A DNA stretch of 64,000 nucleotides from Collinsella aerofaciens (GTDB lineage: Bacteria > Actinomycetota > Coriobacteriia > Coriobacteriales > Coriobacteriaceae): the NCBI RefSeq assembly GCF_028209625.1, contig NZ_JAQLDU010000009.1, forward strand, positions 45,881-109,880. The letters are read 5' to 3'. Under the pieces are notes generated by a model, which did no database searches, was not told the origin of the DNA, and saw only the letters and a list, made by a program, of their open reading frames with translations. The position numbers were made by a program, and so were the translations under genes. Shown here one piece after another: positions 50,343 to 58,838 of the stretch (the first letter of the stretch is position 1; every line of letters begins with the position of its first letter).

Positions 50343-51347
50343 CTAACGCAACATATGCGCGACCAGCTCGGCGCGTGTGCCGATGCCAAGCTTTGCGTAT
50401 ACGCCGGATAGGCGGTTTTTGACGGTGCCCGGCGATACTCCCATATGGCGTGCGATTTCGGCGTTGGTCCACCCACGACAGGCGAGCATGGCCATGGTGA
50501 ATTCCGTGGTCGTTAGATCGTCGGCCACGTCCTCGCCCGAATCGGGGTTGTGGATGCGCCGCCAGCCGTAGCTGAAGCGGTACGTGATCTCGATGATGCG
50601 CGCGAAATCGTCAGGGTATTGCGTTTTTAGGCACGCCTCGATGAGCCCCTGTAAAAGGCCGTGGTGCTCGCCGATGAGCTCGATGAGGCCGTCGGGGCGC
50701 GCAATGTCCCAAGCGGCGCCAAAATGCGCTTTTGCGGCGTCGACGTCTTTGAGACTCATGTATGCCATGGAAGCTGCCAGGTGCAGGAACAGTTCCGAGA
50801 TGGGATAGCTTCCCTGTTTCATAATTAGGGCGTTTTCCGCCATGCCCAGACTGCGGCCATATTCGCCGCGCAGGTACAGGGCATGCGCCATCACGTAGCT
50901 GGCGAACAAGCGCAGGCCTTCGGGCAGATGCGCCGCAAGCGGATAAAACTCTTCGGCAGAATACGGGGAAGGCAAGTGCAGCAGGACGCTCGCGGCCGAG
51001 GCGAACAGGATATGCGTGGCGTGGACGGCGGGCGATTCCTCGTCAGTTGGCGTATCGAGGATGCCCGCAAGGCACCGGCGGGCGTCGGCGATACGGTTGA
51101 GCGACAGACTGGCGTATCCGCAGATAAAGCATGCGGAATAGCGCAGTGCGGGATCGGTGGCGTCAAGATAGGGGCGCGCCGTCTTGGCAGCAAGGGTGGC
51201 CTGTCCGCGAAAGTACAGCGCTTCTGCCGTGGCAATGGCGCGCGAATCGGGGTCGGAAATGCCTGCAACCGCAGCGTCCATCTGCCCCGGCACAAAGGCA
51301 GTGCACATCAACGGCATGGGAACGCATGGGTAGCCATCGCAGTCCAT
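50343..51347 (-). CDS. LuxR-family regulator with helical-repeat N-terminus
   Basis: 334 residues. About 260 N-terminal residues form TPR-like helix pairs (FICGYASLSLNRIADARRCLAGIL; ASMAYMSLKDVDAAKAHFGAAWDIA). The C-terminal HTH is LTTTEFTMAMLACRGWTNAEIARHMGVSPGTVKNRLSGVYAKLGIGTRAELVAHML. No receiver or membrane domain is seen. Start 51347 (MDCDGYPCVPMPL) follows GGGAGATGG. It lies 155 bp upstream of the surface protein gene on the same strand. Confidence 0.88.
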   Translation of the reverse strand: MDCDGYPCVPMPLMCTAFVPGQMDAAVAGISDPDSRAIATAEALYFRGQATLAAKTARPYLDATDPALRYSACFICGYASLSLNRIADARRCLAGILDTPTDEESPAVHATHILFASAASVLLHLPSPYSAEEFYPLAAHLPEGLRLFASYVMAHALYLRGEYGRSLGMAENALIMKQGSYPISELFLHLAASMAYMSLKDVDAAKAHFGAAWDIARPDGLIELIGEHHGLLQGLIEACLKTQYPDDFARIIEITYRFSYGWRRIHNPDSGEDVADDLTTTEFTMAMLACRGWTNAEIARHMGVSPGTVKNRLSGVYAKLGIGTRAELVAHMLR

Positions 51348-51644
51348 CTTCCATCTCCCAACAGCTGGCAACAATAGCAGCAATTGTACTCCTGTTGCTC
51401 GGGACTTGAATTTGTGGGTATCGCCTACGATTGTGCCGAACGTATAAAGGAAGAGTCTATTGGCGATGCTCCCAAGGTGGCTACCGAAGCCTAGCTGACC
51501 TCGACATTAGGAAAAAATACCACCCCTGTAAAAAGCTCTGTCGCAGCGATGGGAAACGCATCTCGTTCTGCATATAATGAGGTCATGTGACGGTGCGTTT
51601 GCATACGTGTAACGCATTCCCATCGAACCGAAAAGGAGCTCTGC
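51348..51644 (+). promoter_or_regulatory. Upstream region of the second GMP synthase gene
   Basis: TATAAT at 51573-51578 is a good -10; the -35 (near 51550) is poor. GATGGGAAACGCA (51549-51561) and the related reverse complement AACGCATTCCCATC (51613-51626) flank it, an imperfect dyad around the promoter and leader. No gene is supported in the gap. Confidence 0.5.
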
Positions 51645-52625
51645 ATGGATCCCAACAAGCGTCCCGACGACATGGTGCGTATCACCACTCCCGAACTTGC
51701 CCAGGCGTTCATCGAAGAGCAGGTCGCTGCAATCCGCGAGCAGATCGGCGACAAGAAGGTCCTGCTGGCCCTTTCGGGCGGCGTTGACAGCTCGGTTGTC
51801 GCGGCCTTGCTCATCAAGGCCATCGGCAAGCAACTCATCTGCGTGCACGTGAACCACGGCCTGATGCGCAAGGGCGAGAGCGAGCAGGTCGTCGACGTCT
51901 TCAAGAACCAGATGGACGCCAACCTGGTCTATGTTGACGCGACTGATCGCTTCCTGGATAAGCTCGTGGACGTCGAGGAGCCCGAGGCCAAGCGTAAGAT
52001 TATCGGCGCCGAGTTCATTCGCGTGTTCGAGGAGGAGGCCCGCAAGGTTGGCGACGAGGTTAGCTTCCTCGCCCAGGGCACCATCTATCCCGACATCCTG
52101 GAGTCCCAGGATGGCGTGAAGGCTCACCACAACGTGGGCGGCCTGCCCGATGACCTGCAGTTTGAGCTCTGCGAGCCCGTCAAGCTGCTGTACAAGGACG
52201 AGGTGCGCGTCGTGGGCCGCGAGCTCGGCCTGCCCGAGAACATGGTTGAGCGTCAGCCGTTCCCCGGTCCTGGCCTGGGCGTCCGCTGCCTTGGCGCCAT
52301 CACCCGCGACCGTCTTGAGGCGCTGCGCGAAGCCGACGCCATCGTGCGCGAGGAGATCGACAAGGCAGGTCTGACCATCTGGCAGTATTTTGCCGTCGTG
52401 CCCGACTTCCGCGCCACCGGCGTGCGCGAGGGTAAGCGCGCCTACGACTGGCCCTGCATCATCCGCTGCATCAACACCGTTGACGTCATGACCGCCGAGG
52501 TGCCCGAGCTCGACTGGGCGCTGCTCAAGCGTATTACCGCTCGCGTCACCGCCGAGGTTCCCGGCATCTGCCGAGTGTGCTACGACCTCACGCCGAAGCC
52601 CGTCGGCACGGTCGAGTGGGAGTAA
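51645..52625 (+). CDS. GMP synthase ATP-pyrophosphatase subunit without glutaminase domain
   Basis: 326 residues, matching only the C-terminal two thirds of GuaA: P-loop [95 protein letters not shown] and the C-terminus [16 protein letters not shown]. The glutaminase half is absent and no glutaminase gene is adjacent, so it must use free ammonia or borrow a partner. This layout is like the separate archaeal GuaAb. A full GuaA is also present at 22348. AAAAGGAG precedes the start. Confidence 0.93.
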   Translation: MDPNKRPDDMVRITTPELAQAFIEEQVAAIREQIGDKKVLLALSGGVDSSVVAALLIKAIGKQLICVHVNHGLMRKGESEQVVDVFKNQMDANLVYVDATDRFLDKLVDVEEPEAKRKIIGAEFIRVFEEEARKVGDEVSFLAQGTIYPDILESQDGVKAHHNVGGLPDDLQFELCEPVKLLYKDEVRVVGRELGLPENMVERQPFPGPGLGVRCLGAITRDRLEALREADAIVREEIDKAGLTIWQYFAVVPDFRATGVREGKRAYDWPCIIRCINTVDVMTAEVPELDWALLKRITARVTAEVPGICRVCYDLTPKPVGTVEWE

Positions 52626-52659
52626 GCTAACTCAGCTGGTAGGCGACGAGAACTAGCAG

Positions 52660-52748
52660 ATGTGACAAAGGGACAGTCCCTTTGTCACATCCTCGATATT
52701 ATGTGCGGGATGGTACGCCACGCGGCGTGCCATCCCGTTCGTTATTTT
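52660..52748. repeat. Composite palindromic repeat, copy 1
   Basis: ATGTGACAAAGGGACAG (52660-52676) forms a perfect hairpin with TCCCTTTGTCACAT (52677-52690). After TATTATGTGC a second hairpin follows, GGGATGGTACGCC pairing with GGCGTGCCATCCC (52708-52736), and GTTCGTTATTTT. It lies between two convergent genes, and its end overlaps the histidine kinase stop, so it probably serves as a two-way terminator. Copy 2 is at 58629-58716. Confidence 0.75.
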
Positions 52749-53890
52749 AATGAGCCGAGTGCGCGAGTGGGAAGAGTCACGAGCATGGTCGTTCCGCGCT
52801 CCGAGCTCTTTTCGACCTCGATGGAGCCGCCGTGAAGTGCGGCGATCTCCCAGACCAGCGCAAGCCCCAGCCCCACGCCGCCGTATGCCCTGCTGCGCGA
52901 TTTGTCGACGCGATAGAAGGGCTGAAAGATGCTCGTCTGGTATTGCTCGGGAATGCCCGGCCCCTGGTCGCGCACGCGTAGCAGCACGCGGTCGCCTTCG
53001 GCGCAGGCGTTGATTTGCACGGTCGAGTTGGGCGCGCTATAGCGTATGGCGTTTTCGGTCAAGTTGAACAGCAACCGATAGATCAGCGTGTCGCTGCCGA
53101 TCGTTTGCGCGTCGCCCTCACTTGTAAGCGTGATGTCTTTTTGCTCGGCAAGGGGTGCCAGGTCCGTGAGCACTTCTTCGATCATCGGCGCTAGGTCAAT
53201 CACATCGTTGCAAGGGACACTGCGCAGCTCGCTCATCTCGAGCAGGGTCTTTGTCATGTGCGTCATTCGCTCGGTCTGCTCCTGCAGCAGCCCGAGCAGG
53301 CTCGCTGTATCGGCGTCGACGTCGGGGTGCTCGGCGCAAAACAGCTCGACCTGGGCCTGCATGAGCGCAAGTGGCGTGCGCAGCTCGTGCGCCGCATTGC
53401 CCGTAAACTGTCTTTGTGCGGAAAATCCCTCGTCAAGGCGGGCAATCATGTCGTTAAACGACGCGCTGCAGCGCCTGAGTTCAGAGGGCACGTCCTCGCT
53501 GATTTTTGTGTCGGCGAGGTTGTCGGGCCGCACGCTCTCGACTTGCGTCGCAAAGAAGCGCAACGGCCGCAGCGCATGTCCGCTTACAAAGTAGGCCAGC
53601 ACGCCGCCGAGCAGCGTCACCGCCGCAGTTATATACCAGCTCGTCGCGCCAAACGATTCTTGGGCGTCGTTCACGACGATGGTCAGCGCGTCGTCGAGCT
53701 CTTTGTTTGTCGGGTCAAATGAGCTGGGCGAGGCCGCCTCCACCTTGCTGTGCGCCGACGCTTCTGCACCAATCGAGTCCATGTAGCGCATGCCGGAGTA
53801 GCCAACCAGGCAATTCATAAGTACGCAGGTCGAACATATCAGCAGTGCCGTCATCAACGTGATGCGCCACTGCAGCGACAACCGCTTCAT
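52742..53890 (-). CDS. Membrane sensor histidine kinase
   Basis: 382 residues: two membrane helices (about 10-32 and 85-105) around a roughly 50-residue outer loop, HAMP-like LRPLRFFATQVESV, H-box FTGNAAHELRTPLALMQ, N-box LLFNLTENAIRYSA, and G-boxes RVRDQGPGIPEQ and GGVGLGLALVW. The short sensor loop gives no clue to the ligand. Its ATG overlaps the response regulator stop (ATGA at 53887-53890). The operon is divergent from the thiol/ferredoxin module and may control it. Confidence 0.93.
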   Translation of the reverse strand: MKRLSLQWRITLMTALLICSTCVLMNCLVGYSGMRYMDSIGAEASAHSKVEAASPSSFDPTNKELDDALTIVVNDAQESFGATSWYITAAVTLLGGVLAYFVSGHALRPLRFFATQVESVRPDNLADTKISEDVPSELRRCSASFNDMIARLDEGFSAQRQFTGNAAHELRTPLALMQAQVELFCAEHPDVDADTASLLGLLQEQTERMTHMTKTLLEMSELRSVPCNDVIDLAPMIEEVLTDLAPLAEQKDITLTSEGDAQTIGSDTLIYRLLFNLTENAIRYSAPNSTVQINACAEGDRVLLRVRDQGPGIPEQYQTSIFQPFYRVDKSRSRAYGGVGLGLALVWEIAALHGGSIEVEKSSERGTTMLVTLPTRALGSLK

Positions 53891-54561
53891 TTGCCATCCT
53901 CCATAACGTAGCCTTCGCCGATTCGGTTGCGGATGGGGTCGTGCCCCAACGCGCCGCGCAGCTTTTTGCGCAGCGACGAGATGTGCACGCGGGTCGCGTT
54001 GCTAAAGCTGTTGACGCTGCTGTCCCATACGTGGTCGATGAGCTCCTCCTGGCTCACCGGCCGCCCCTGGTTAAGCATCAGGTATTCCAAGATGCCGGTC
54101 TCCTTGCGCGTGAGGGACAGGATCTCGTCGCCCACTGTGGCGAGGCGCGCCTTGGTGTCAAAGCTCAGCGATCCACAGGTTAGAACAACGTCGCTTTGTG
54201 TAAAGCGTCTGAGGGTAAGGCTGCGAATCCTTGCCGCAAGCTCGTCAAGATGAAACGGCTTGGTGAGGTAGTCGTTGGCGCCCGCATCGAGCCCCGCTAC
54301 CTTGTCGGAGACCTCGCCACGTGCCGAGAGCACAAGCACCTTGGTCTCACAATCAGCTGTCCTGAGTTGCCTGAGCACGGTCATGCCGTCGACATGGGGG
54401 AGATTGAGGTCGAGCACGACAAGATCAAAGGTCTCGACATCGAGCAGATCGAGGGCCTGCTGCCCGTCGTAGCAGCAGTCGACGCTATAGGCCAAGTTGC
54501 GCAGGCTGCGTGCGATCGCATCGCACAGCGCCCGCTCGTCCTCGATGACCAAGATGCGCAT
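53887..54561 (-). CDS. OmpR-family response regulator
   Basis: 224 residues: receiver with acidic pocket VIEDE, phospho-acceptor in DLVVLDLNLPHVDG, conserved lysine in DYLTKPF; C-terminal winged helix ILEYLMLNQGRPVSQEELIDHVWDSSVNSFSNATRVHISSLRKKLRG. First gene of the two-component operon; GGAGAACGTT precedes the start. The start is 89 bp from the divergent CXXC gene, so this pair shares a promoter region. Confidence 0.95.
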   Translation of the reverse strand: MRILVIEDERALCDAIARSLRNLAYSVDCCYDGQQALDLLDVETFDLVVLDLNLPHVDGMTVLRQLRTADCETKVLVLSARGEVSDKVAGLDAGANDYLTKPFHLDELAARIRSLTLRRFTQSDVVLTCGSLSFDTKARLATVGDEILSLTRKETGILEYLMLNQGRPVSQEELIDHVWDSSVNSFSNATRVHISSLRKKLRGALGHDPIRNRIGEGYVMEDGK

Positions 54562-54650
54562 AACGTTCTCCTTGCATAATCATTCACGCTTAACACGGAT
54601 TTTATAGTCGGTATGGTCCAATGGGTCGCGAAACGAAAGGAGTGGTCAGA

Positions 54651-54797
54651 TTGTTCAAAGCGATTAAGCCTGTGGCGCAGGTGGCTTTGCTGATCGTTGG
54701 GGTAGCCATGGTTGGCTTTGGAATTATGCGCGGCGAGGCAGATGCCGTGCTGGCCAAGGCAATCAGGCTGTGCTTGGAGTGTATCGGAATTGGATAA
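54651..54797 (+). CDS. CD1871A-family CXXC-motif small membrane protein
   Basis: 48 residues, translated from TTG 54651: a single membrane helix (VAQVALLIVGVAMVGFGIMR) then GEADAVLAKAIRLCLECIGIG. The ending RxxxxCLECIGIG is the signature of the CD1871A family, small proteins found beside NapH-like ferredoxins and TlpA thioredoxins, as here. AAAGGAG lies 8 bp before the TTG. The next gene starts at a TTG inside its last codons (overlap 54790-54797). The CXXC pair may carry electrons or thiols across the membrane (inference). Confidence 0.8.
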   Translation: MFKAIKPVAQVALLIVGVAMVGFGIMRGEADAVLAKAIRLCLECIGIG

Positions 54798-55701
54798 AAG
54801 AAAAAACACTGCATCGCATCTTTTAGCGCGATTTCGTGGATTGATTCAGGCGGCGGCGACGCTTGCGACCAATATTCACCTGCCTAACTTTGCCAAGGGC
54901 GGCATCTACCAGGGAGCGGGCAAAGCCGTCTGCGTGCCGGGCCTCAACTGCTACTCGTGTCCAGCGGCCTCGGGTGCGTGCCCCATCGGGTCGTTTCAGT
55001 CGGTGGTGGGCTCGTCTAAGTTTAGCTTCTCGTATTACGTCACCGGAACGCTCATTCTGATCGGCGTGCTGCTGGGACGTTTTGTATGCGGCTTTTTGTG
55101 CCCGTTTGGATGGCTACAAGAGCTTTTGCATAAGATTCCCAGCAAAAAGCTCTCCACGAAAAAGCTCAAGCCGCTCACGTACATCAAGTATGCCGTGCTG
55201 CTGTTTGCCGTGGTGCTGCTGCCCGTCTTGGTGGTTAACGATGTGGGTATGGGCGACCCGTTCTTTTGCAAGTACATCTGCCCGCAAGGTGTGCTCGAGG
55301 GCGCGATTCCGCTGTCCATCATGAACGTGGGAATCCGCTCCGCGCTGGGAAAGCTCTTTTCCTGGAAGCTCGCGATCCTCATTGTGGTTGCGGTGCTGAG
55401 CGTGCTGTTCTATCGCCCCTTCTGCAAATGGATTTGCCCCCTCGGCGCATTTTATGCGCTCATGAACAAGGTGTCTTTGCTGGGGATCCAGGTTGACCAG
55501 TGCAAATGCGTCTCGTGCGGCAAGTGCGCCAAGGTGTGTCAAATGGACGTGGACGTTACGCGTACGCCCGACCATGCCGAGTGCATTCGTTGCGGCAAAT
55601 GCGTGGGCGCGTGCCCCGTCGATGCTATTAGCTTTCGCTATGGGCTGGGTGTGACGGGCGACAAACCCGCGCAGTCCACGCAAGCCTGCGAAAACAAATA
55701 G
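54790..55701 (+). CDS. NapH/MauN-like membrane ferredoxin
   Basis: 303 residues from TTG 54790 (LDKRKNTASHLL), coupled to the CXXC peptide. An N-terminal soluble part has VPGLNCYSCPAASGACPIGS; membrane helices follow, with FVCGFLCPFGWLQELLHKIP and YRPFCKWICPLGAFYAL (the CxxxCP motifs of the NapH family), and the C-terminus has two 4Fe-4S sites, CKCVSCGKCAKVC and CIRCGKCVGACPVDA. It likely moves electrons across the membrane to the outer TlpA protein. The ATG frame from 54712 overlaps the CXXC gene and is not used. Confidence 0.88.
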   Translation: MDKRKNTASHLLARFRGLIQAAATLATNIHLPNFAKGGIYQGAGKAVCVPGLNCYSCPAASGACPIGSFQSVVGSSKFSFSYYVTGTLILIGVLLGRFVCGFLCPFGWLQELLHKIPSKKLSTKKLKPLTYIKYAVLLFAVVLLPVLVVNDVGMGDPFFCKYICPQGVLEGAIPLSIMNVGIRSALGKLFSWKLAILIVVAVLSVLFYRPFCKWICPLGAFYALMNKVSLLGIQVDQCKCVSCGKCAKVCQMDVDVTRTPDHAECIRCGKCVGACPVDAISFRYGLGVTGDKPAQSTQACENK

Positions 55702-55736
55702 GTACCTATATAAGTTTCGATATAAACGGAGGAACC

Positions 55737-56699
55737 ATGAAACTGTCAAAAATTGCAGCTCTGTTGATGCTGCCCGTGCTGGCGCTGACTCTCGCGGCGT
55801 GCTCTGCCCCCAAGGGCGACGCGAAGGGTGCTACGAGCGGCGATGCGCAGATTGCCGAGCTCATAGCGCAAAAGCCGTCGAGTGCCGAGGAGGCGGCCGA
55901 GCTGTACCAGCAGCTGCTGCAAAAGGAAAACGAGATCTTTGCGAGCGATAACGCCCTATGGGAAAAGGTGTTCCTTGCGGCCAACAAAGACACTCCCATG
56001 ATTGAGGACGGCAAGAACTACGGTGACTTCTTGCTCGATACCATCGAGGGCGCCAAGGATCAGTTTGCGGCTGACGAGCTTAAGACGCTTAAGGCCGGCG
56101 CGCAGCAGGTCAAGGAGATCGAGGACAAGCTCATGGCGCTGGAGAAGGAGTTCCCCGGATGCGGCAGCACGCCCGGCGAGGGGGAGAGCGTCGATGCCTC
56201 GACCGCAGGCATGACTAACGGCGAGAGCGGGGAGACGAAGTTCCCCAGCTTTAAGGGCAAGGACTTGGACGGCAACGATGTAAACAGCGACGAGCTGTTC
56301 TCCAAGAACAAGGTCACCGTCATGAACTTCTGGTTTACCACCTGCAAGCCGTGCGTGGGAGAGCTGGGCGATCTGGAGAAGCTCAACAAGGAGCTTGCCG
56401 AGAAGGGCGGCCAGGTCGTGGGCGTTAATTCCTTTACGCTCGATGGCAACAAAGACGAGGTGGCCGATGCCAAGGACGTGCTTTCCAAGAAGGGCGTGAC
56501 GTATAAGAACATCTGGTTTAAGTCGGACAGCGAGGCCGGAAAGTTCACCTCCAACCTGTACTCGTTCCCGACCACCTACGTGATCGACCAGAACGGTAAC
56601 ATTGTGGGAGAGCCGATCATGGGCGGCATCAACTCCGCTGAGCAGCGCGAGGCGCTCAACAAACTGATCGATCAGGCACTCGCGAAGAGCGAACAGTAA
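55737..56699 (+). CDS. TlpA/ResA-like thioredoxin lipoprotein
   Basis: 320 residues. The signal peptide ends at the lipobox LTLAAC (Cys 22), so it is a lipoprotein on the outer face. A helical spacer of about 130 residues (ELYQQLLQKENEIF, ELKTLKAGAQQVKEIEDKLMALEKEF) precedes the thioredoxin domain: FPSFKGKDLDGNDV, MNFWFTTCKPCVGEL (active CxxC), and YSFPTTYVIDQNGNIVGE (cis-Pro). It probably reduces extracytoplasmic disulfides with electrons from the NapH-like protein. GGAGGAACC precedes the start. The terminator is at 56725. Confidence 0.93.
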   Translation: MKLSKIAALLMLPVLALTLAACSAPKGDAKGATSGDAQIAELIAQKPSSAEEAAELYQQLLQKENEIFASDNALWEKVFLAANKDTPMIEDGKNYGDFLLDTIEGAKDQFAADELKTLKAGAQQVKEIEDKLMALEKEFPGCGSTPGEGESVDASTAGMTNGESGETKFPSFKGKDLDGNDVNSDELFSKNKVTVMNFWFTTCKPCVGELGDLEKLNKELAEKGGQVVGVNSFTLDGNKDEVADAKDVLSKKGVTYKNIWFKSDSEAGKFTSNLYSFPTTYVIDQNGNIVGEPIMGGINSAEQREALNKLIDQALAKSEQ

Positions 56700-56724
56700 G
56701 TCCGTGGGACAGACAACTGAAGGG

Positions 56725-56752
56725 GAGTCGCTGGAAACAGCGACTCTTTTTT
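56725..56752 (+). terminator. Terminator of the CXXC / NapH-like / TlpA operon
   Basis: GAGTCGCTG (56725-56733), GAAA loop, CAGCGACTC (56738-56746), TTTTTT. Confidence 0.92.
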
Positions 56753-56770
56753 CTGCTTCGGGGTAGCATC

Positions 56771-56923
56771 ATGGGTATACGTCGAAAGGGCACGCAGCTT
56801 TTCGTGCATTGCCCGAGCGGTGCGCGAAGCAACCAAGCTGTGAGTTTTCTTAAGCGTTCTGGGTATGGCAGTGTCAAGAATATCGGCGGCATAAGCGGCT
56901 ACACGGGAAAGGTGGTGCGTTAG
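56771..56923 (+). CDS. Rhodanese C-terminal half, short or truncated
   Basis: 50 residues: MGIRRKGTQLFVHCPSGARSNQAVSFLKRSGYGSVKNIGGISGYTGKVVR (broken here into QLFVHCPSGARS, the active-site loop with cysteine, and NIGGISGYTGKVV, the closing motif). A full rhodanese domain is about 100 residues, so the N-terminal half with its conserved Asp/Arg is missing; the TlpA terminator lies just upstream. No good ribosome-binding site precedes the ATG. It ends 2 bp before the CoADR-rhodanese gene. Probably a decayed rhodanese gene, possibly still translated. Confidence 0.6.
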   Translation: MGIRRKGTQLFVHCPSGARSNQAVSFLKRSGYGSVKNIGGISGYTGKVVR

Positions 56924-56925
56924 CT

Positions 56926-58617
56926 ATGAAGGTGGTTATCGTTGGAGGCGTCGCGGGCGGCGCATCGGCGGCGGCACGTTTGCGCAGACTCGACGAGCAG
57001 GCCCAAATTGTCATCTTTGAGCGCACGGGTTTTGTATCGTATGCCAATTGTGGGCTTCCGTACTACATTGGCGGCGTGATAGAAGAAGAGAGCGCATTGA
57101 CGCTGCAGTCTCCCAAGGGCTTTTGGGATCGCTTTCGCATTGCGGTCAAGACGAGTCACGAGGTGTTTGCCATCCATCCCGATTCGCATACGGTCGAGGT
57201 TCGCAATATGCTGACGGGCGAGGAATTTGTCGAGACGTATGACAAGCTCATCCTGTCGCCGGGTGCAAAGCCGATCCGCCCTGCGTTGCCGGGCATCGAC
57301 TCGGATAAAATCTTTAGCCTACGCACCGTTGAGGACACGCTGCGTATTCACAGCTATGTTCGAGAGCGGCGACCGAGCAGTGCCGTCGTGATCGGCGGCG
57401 GCTTCATTGGCGTCGAGACGGCGGAGAATCTGTGCGAGCTGGGGCTCCAGGTGACCCTTCTGCAGCGTCCCGTCCAGCTTATGAACAACCTGGATTACGA
57501 CATGGCGACCCTTTTGCATACCGAGGTGCGTGAGCACGGTATCGATCTGCGCCTCAAGGCCGATGTGACAGGTTTTGAGGAAGTTGATGGCCGCGTTGTC
57601 ACCCATGTTGCGGGCGATGACCCTATCGGAGCCGATATGGTGCTGCTTGCCATTGGCGTGGCACCTGAGAGCCATCTGGCGCAAGAGGCGGGGCTCGAAC
57701 TGGGCATCAAGGGGGCTATTGTGGTCAACGACCGCATGGAGACCTCTGCTGCCGACGTGTATGCCGTGGGCGATGCCGTGCAGGTCACGCATCAGGTGAC
57801 CGGCGAGGACGCGGTCATTTCGCTCGCCGGCCCCGCCAACAAGCAGGGGCGTGTCGTCGCCGATGTCATAGCCGGCATGGACAGCTGCTACCTCGGATCG
57901 TTGGGCTCATCGGTTATCAAGGTATTCGACTTGACGGCGGCAAGCACGGGACTATCCGAAAAGGCGGCACACGCGGCGGGAATTGACTGCGACAGCGTGG
58001 TCCTGTCGCCCGGTTCGCATGCGGGTTATTATCCGGGTGCAACGCCCATGACCATGAAGGTTGTCTTCGAGAAGCAGGGATTGCGCCTGCTGGGTGCGCA
58101 AATCGTGGGCATCGATGGTGTGGACAAGCGTATCGACGTTCTGGCGACTGCCATCCAGGCAGGCATGCGCGGCGATAGGCTTAAGGATTTGGACCTAGCA
58201 TACGCGCCGCCGTATTCATCGGCGAAGGATCCCGTCAATATGGCGGGCTTTATGATCGAGAACCTCAATCGCGGCATACTGGCGCAGTGGCATTGGGAGG
58301 ATGAGCCCAACTTGCCACGCGATGGCAGCGTGCAGCTGCTCGATGTTCGTACGGAAGGGGAGTATGAGCGCGGGCATATCGATGGTTTCGTAAACATTCC
58401 CGTCGATGATCTGCGCAATCGCCTGAGCGAGCTCGACCGGGCCAAGCCGGTCTACGTGATTTGCCAGAGCGGCATTCGCAGCTACATTGCTTGCCGCATT
58501 TTGGCGCAGCATGGCTTTGAGTGCTTTAACTTCTCGGGCGGCTATCGCTTCTTTGCAGCCGTGACTGAGGCTCGCCGCGGCAGCGCTAACGTTATGCCGT
58601 GCGGGCTCGAAAAGTAG
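56926..58617 (+). CDS. CoA-disulfide reductase/rhodanese fusion (CoADR-RHD)
   Basis: 563 residues. FAD-binding VVIVGGVAGGASAAARLRRL, active cysteine in FVSYANCGLPYYIGG, NAD-binding VVIGGGFIGVETAENL, and VYAVGDAVQV; residues about 460-555 are a rhodanese domain with VQLLDVRTEGEYERGHIDG and cysteine loop VICQSGIRSY. Relatives reduce CoA disulfides, persulfides or polysulfides, or oxidise NADH. GGAAAGGTGGTG is just upstream of 56926. It follows the redox module and would fit thiol/persulfide balance. Confidence 0.92.
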   Translation: MKVVIVGGVAGGASAAARLRRLDEQAQIVIFERTGFVSYANCGLPYYIGGVIEEESALTLQSPKGFWDRFRIAVKTSHEVFAIHPDSHTVEVRNMLTGEEFVETYDKLILSPGAKPIRPALPGIDSDKIFSLRTVEDTLRIHSYVRERRPSSAVVIGGGFIGVETAENLCELGLQVTLLQRPVQLMNNLDYDMATLLHTEVREHGIDLRLKADVTGFEEVDGRVVTHVAGDDPIGADMVLLAIGVAPESHLAQEAGLELGIKGAIVVNDRMETSAADVYAVGDAVQVTHQVTGEDAVISLAGPANKQGRVVADVIAGMDSCYLGSLGSSVIKVFDLTAASTGLSEKAAHAAGIDCDSVVLSPGSHAGYYPGATPMTMKVVFEKQGLRLLGAQIVGIDGVDKRIDVLATAIQAGMRGDRLKDLDLAYAPPYSSAKDPVNMAGFMIENLNRGILAQWHWEDEPNLPRDGSVQLLDVRTEGEYERGHIDGFVNIPVDDLRNRLSELDRAKPVYVICQSGIRSYIACRILAQHGFECFNFSGGYRFFAAVTEARRGSANVMPCGLEK

Positions 58618-58628
58618 CGCGCATTGGA

Positions 58629-58716
58629 ATGTGACAAAGTGACAGCCTCTTTGTCGCATCGGGGATGTTATATGCGGGATGGTGCGCCATGCGGCGTGCT
58701 GTCCCGTTCGTTTTTT
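58629..58716. repeat. Composite palindromic repeat, copy 2
   Basis: ATGTGACAAAGTGACAG (58629-58645) with CCTCTTTGTCGCAT (58646-58659), then TGTTATATGC and the hairpin GGGATGGTGCGCC (58677-58689) / GGCGTGCTGTCCC (58693-58705), GTTCGTTTTTT. Relative to copy 1 the changes in the second stem create G-U pairs and no mismatches. It follows the CoADR-RHD stop by 12 bp and ends in T6, so it probably terminates that gene. Confidence 0.75.
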
Positions 58717-58838
58717 GGCGCGGTTCGTTACATTCCTCACTGGTATCGGCCAAAAATGAGGATAGAGTAGGACAAACGCGCCGAACGTGAACGGCGGGGG
58801 AGCGGGCGAGCGCGCCCGCGCGAGAGAGGTTGCCGTCC

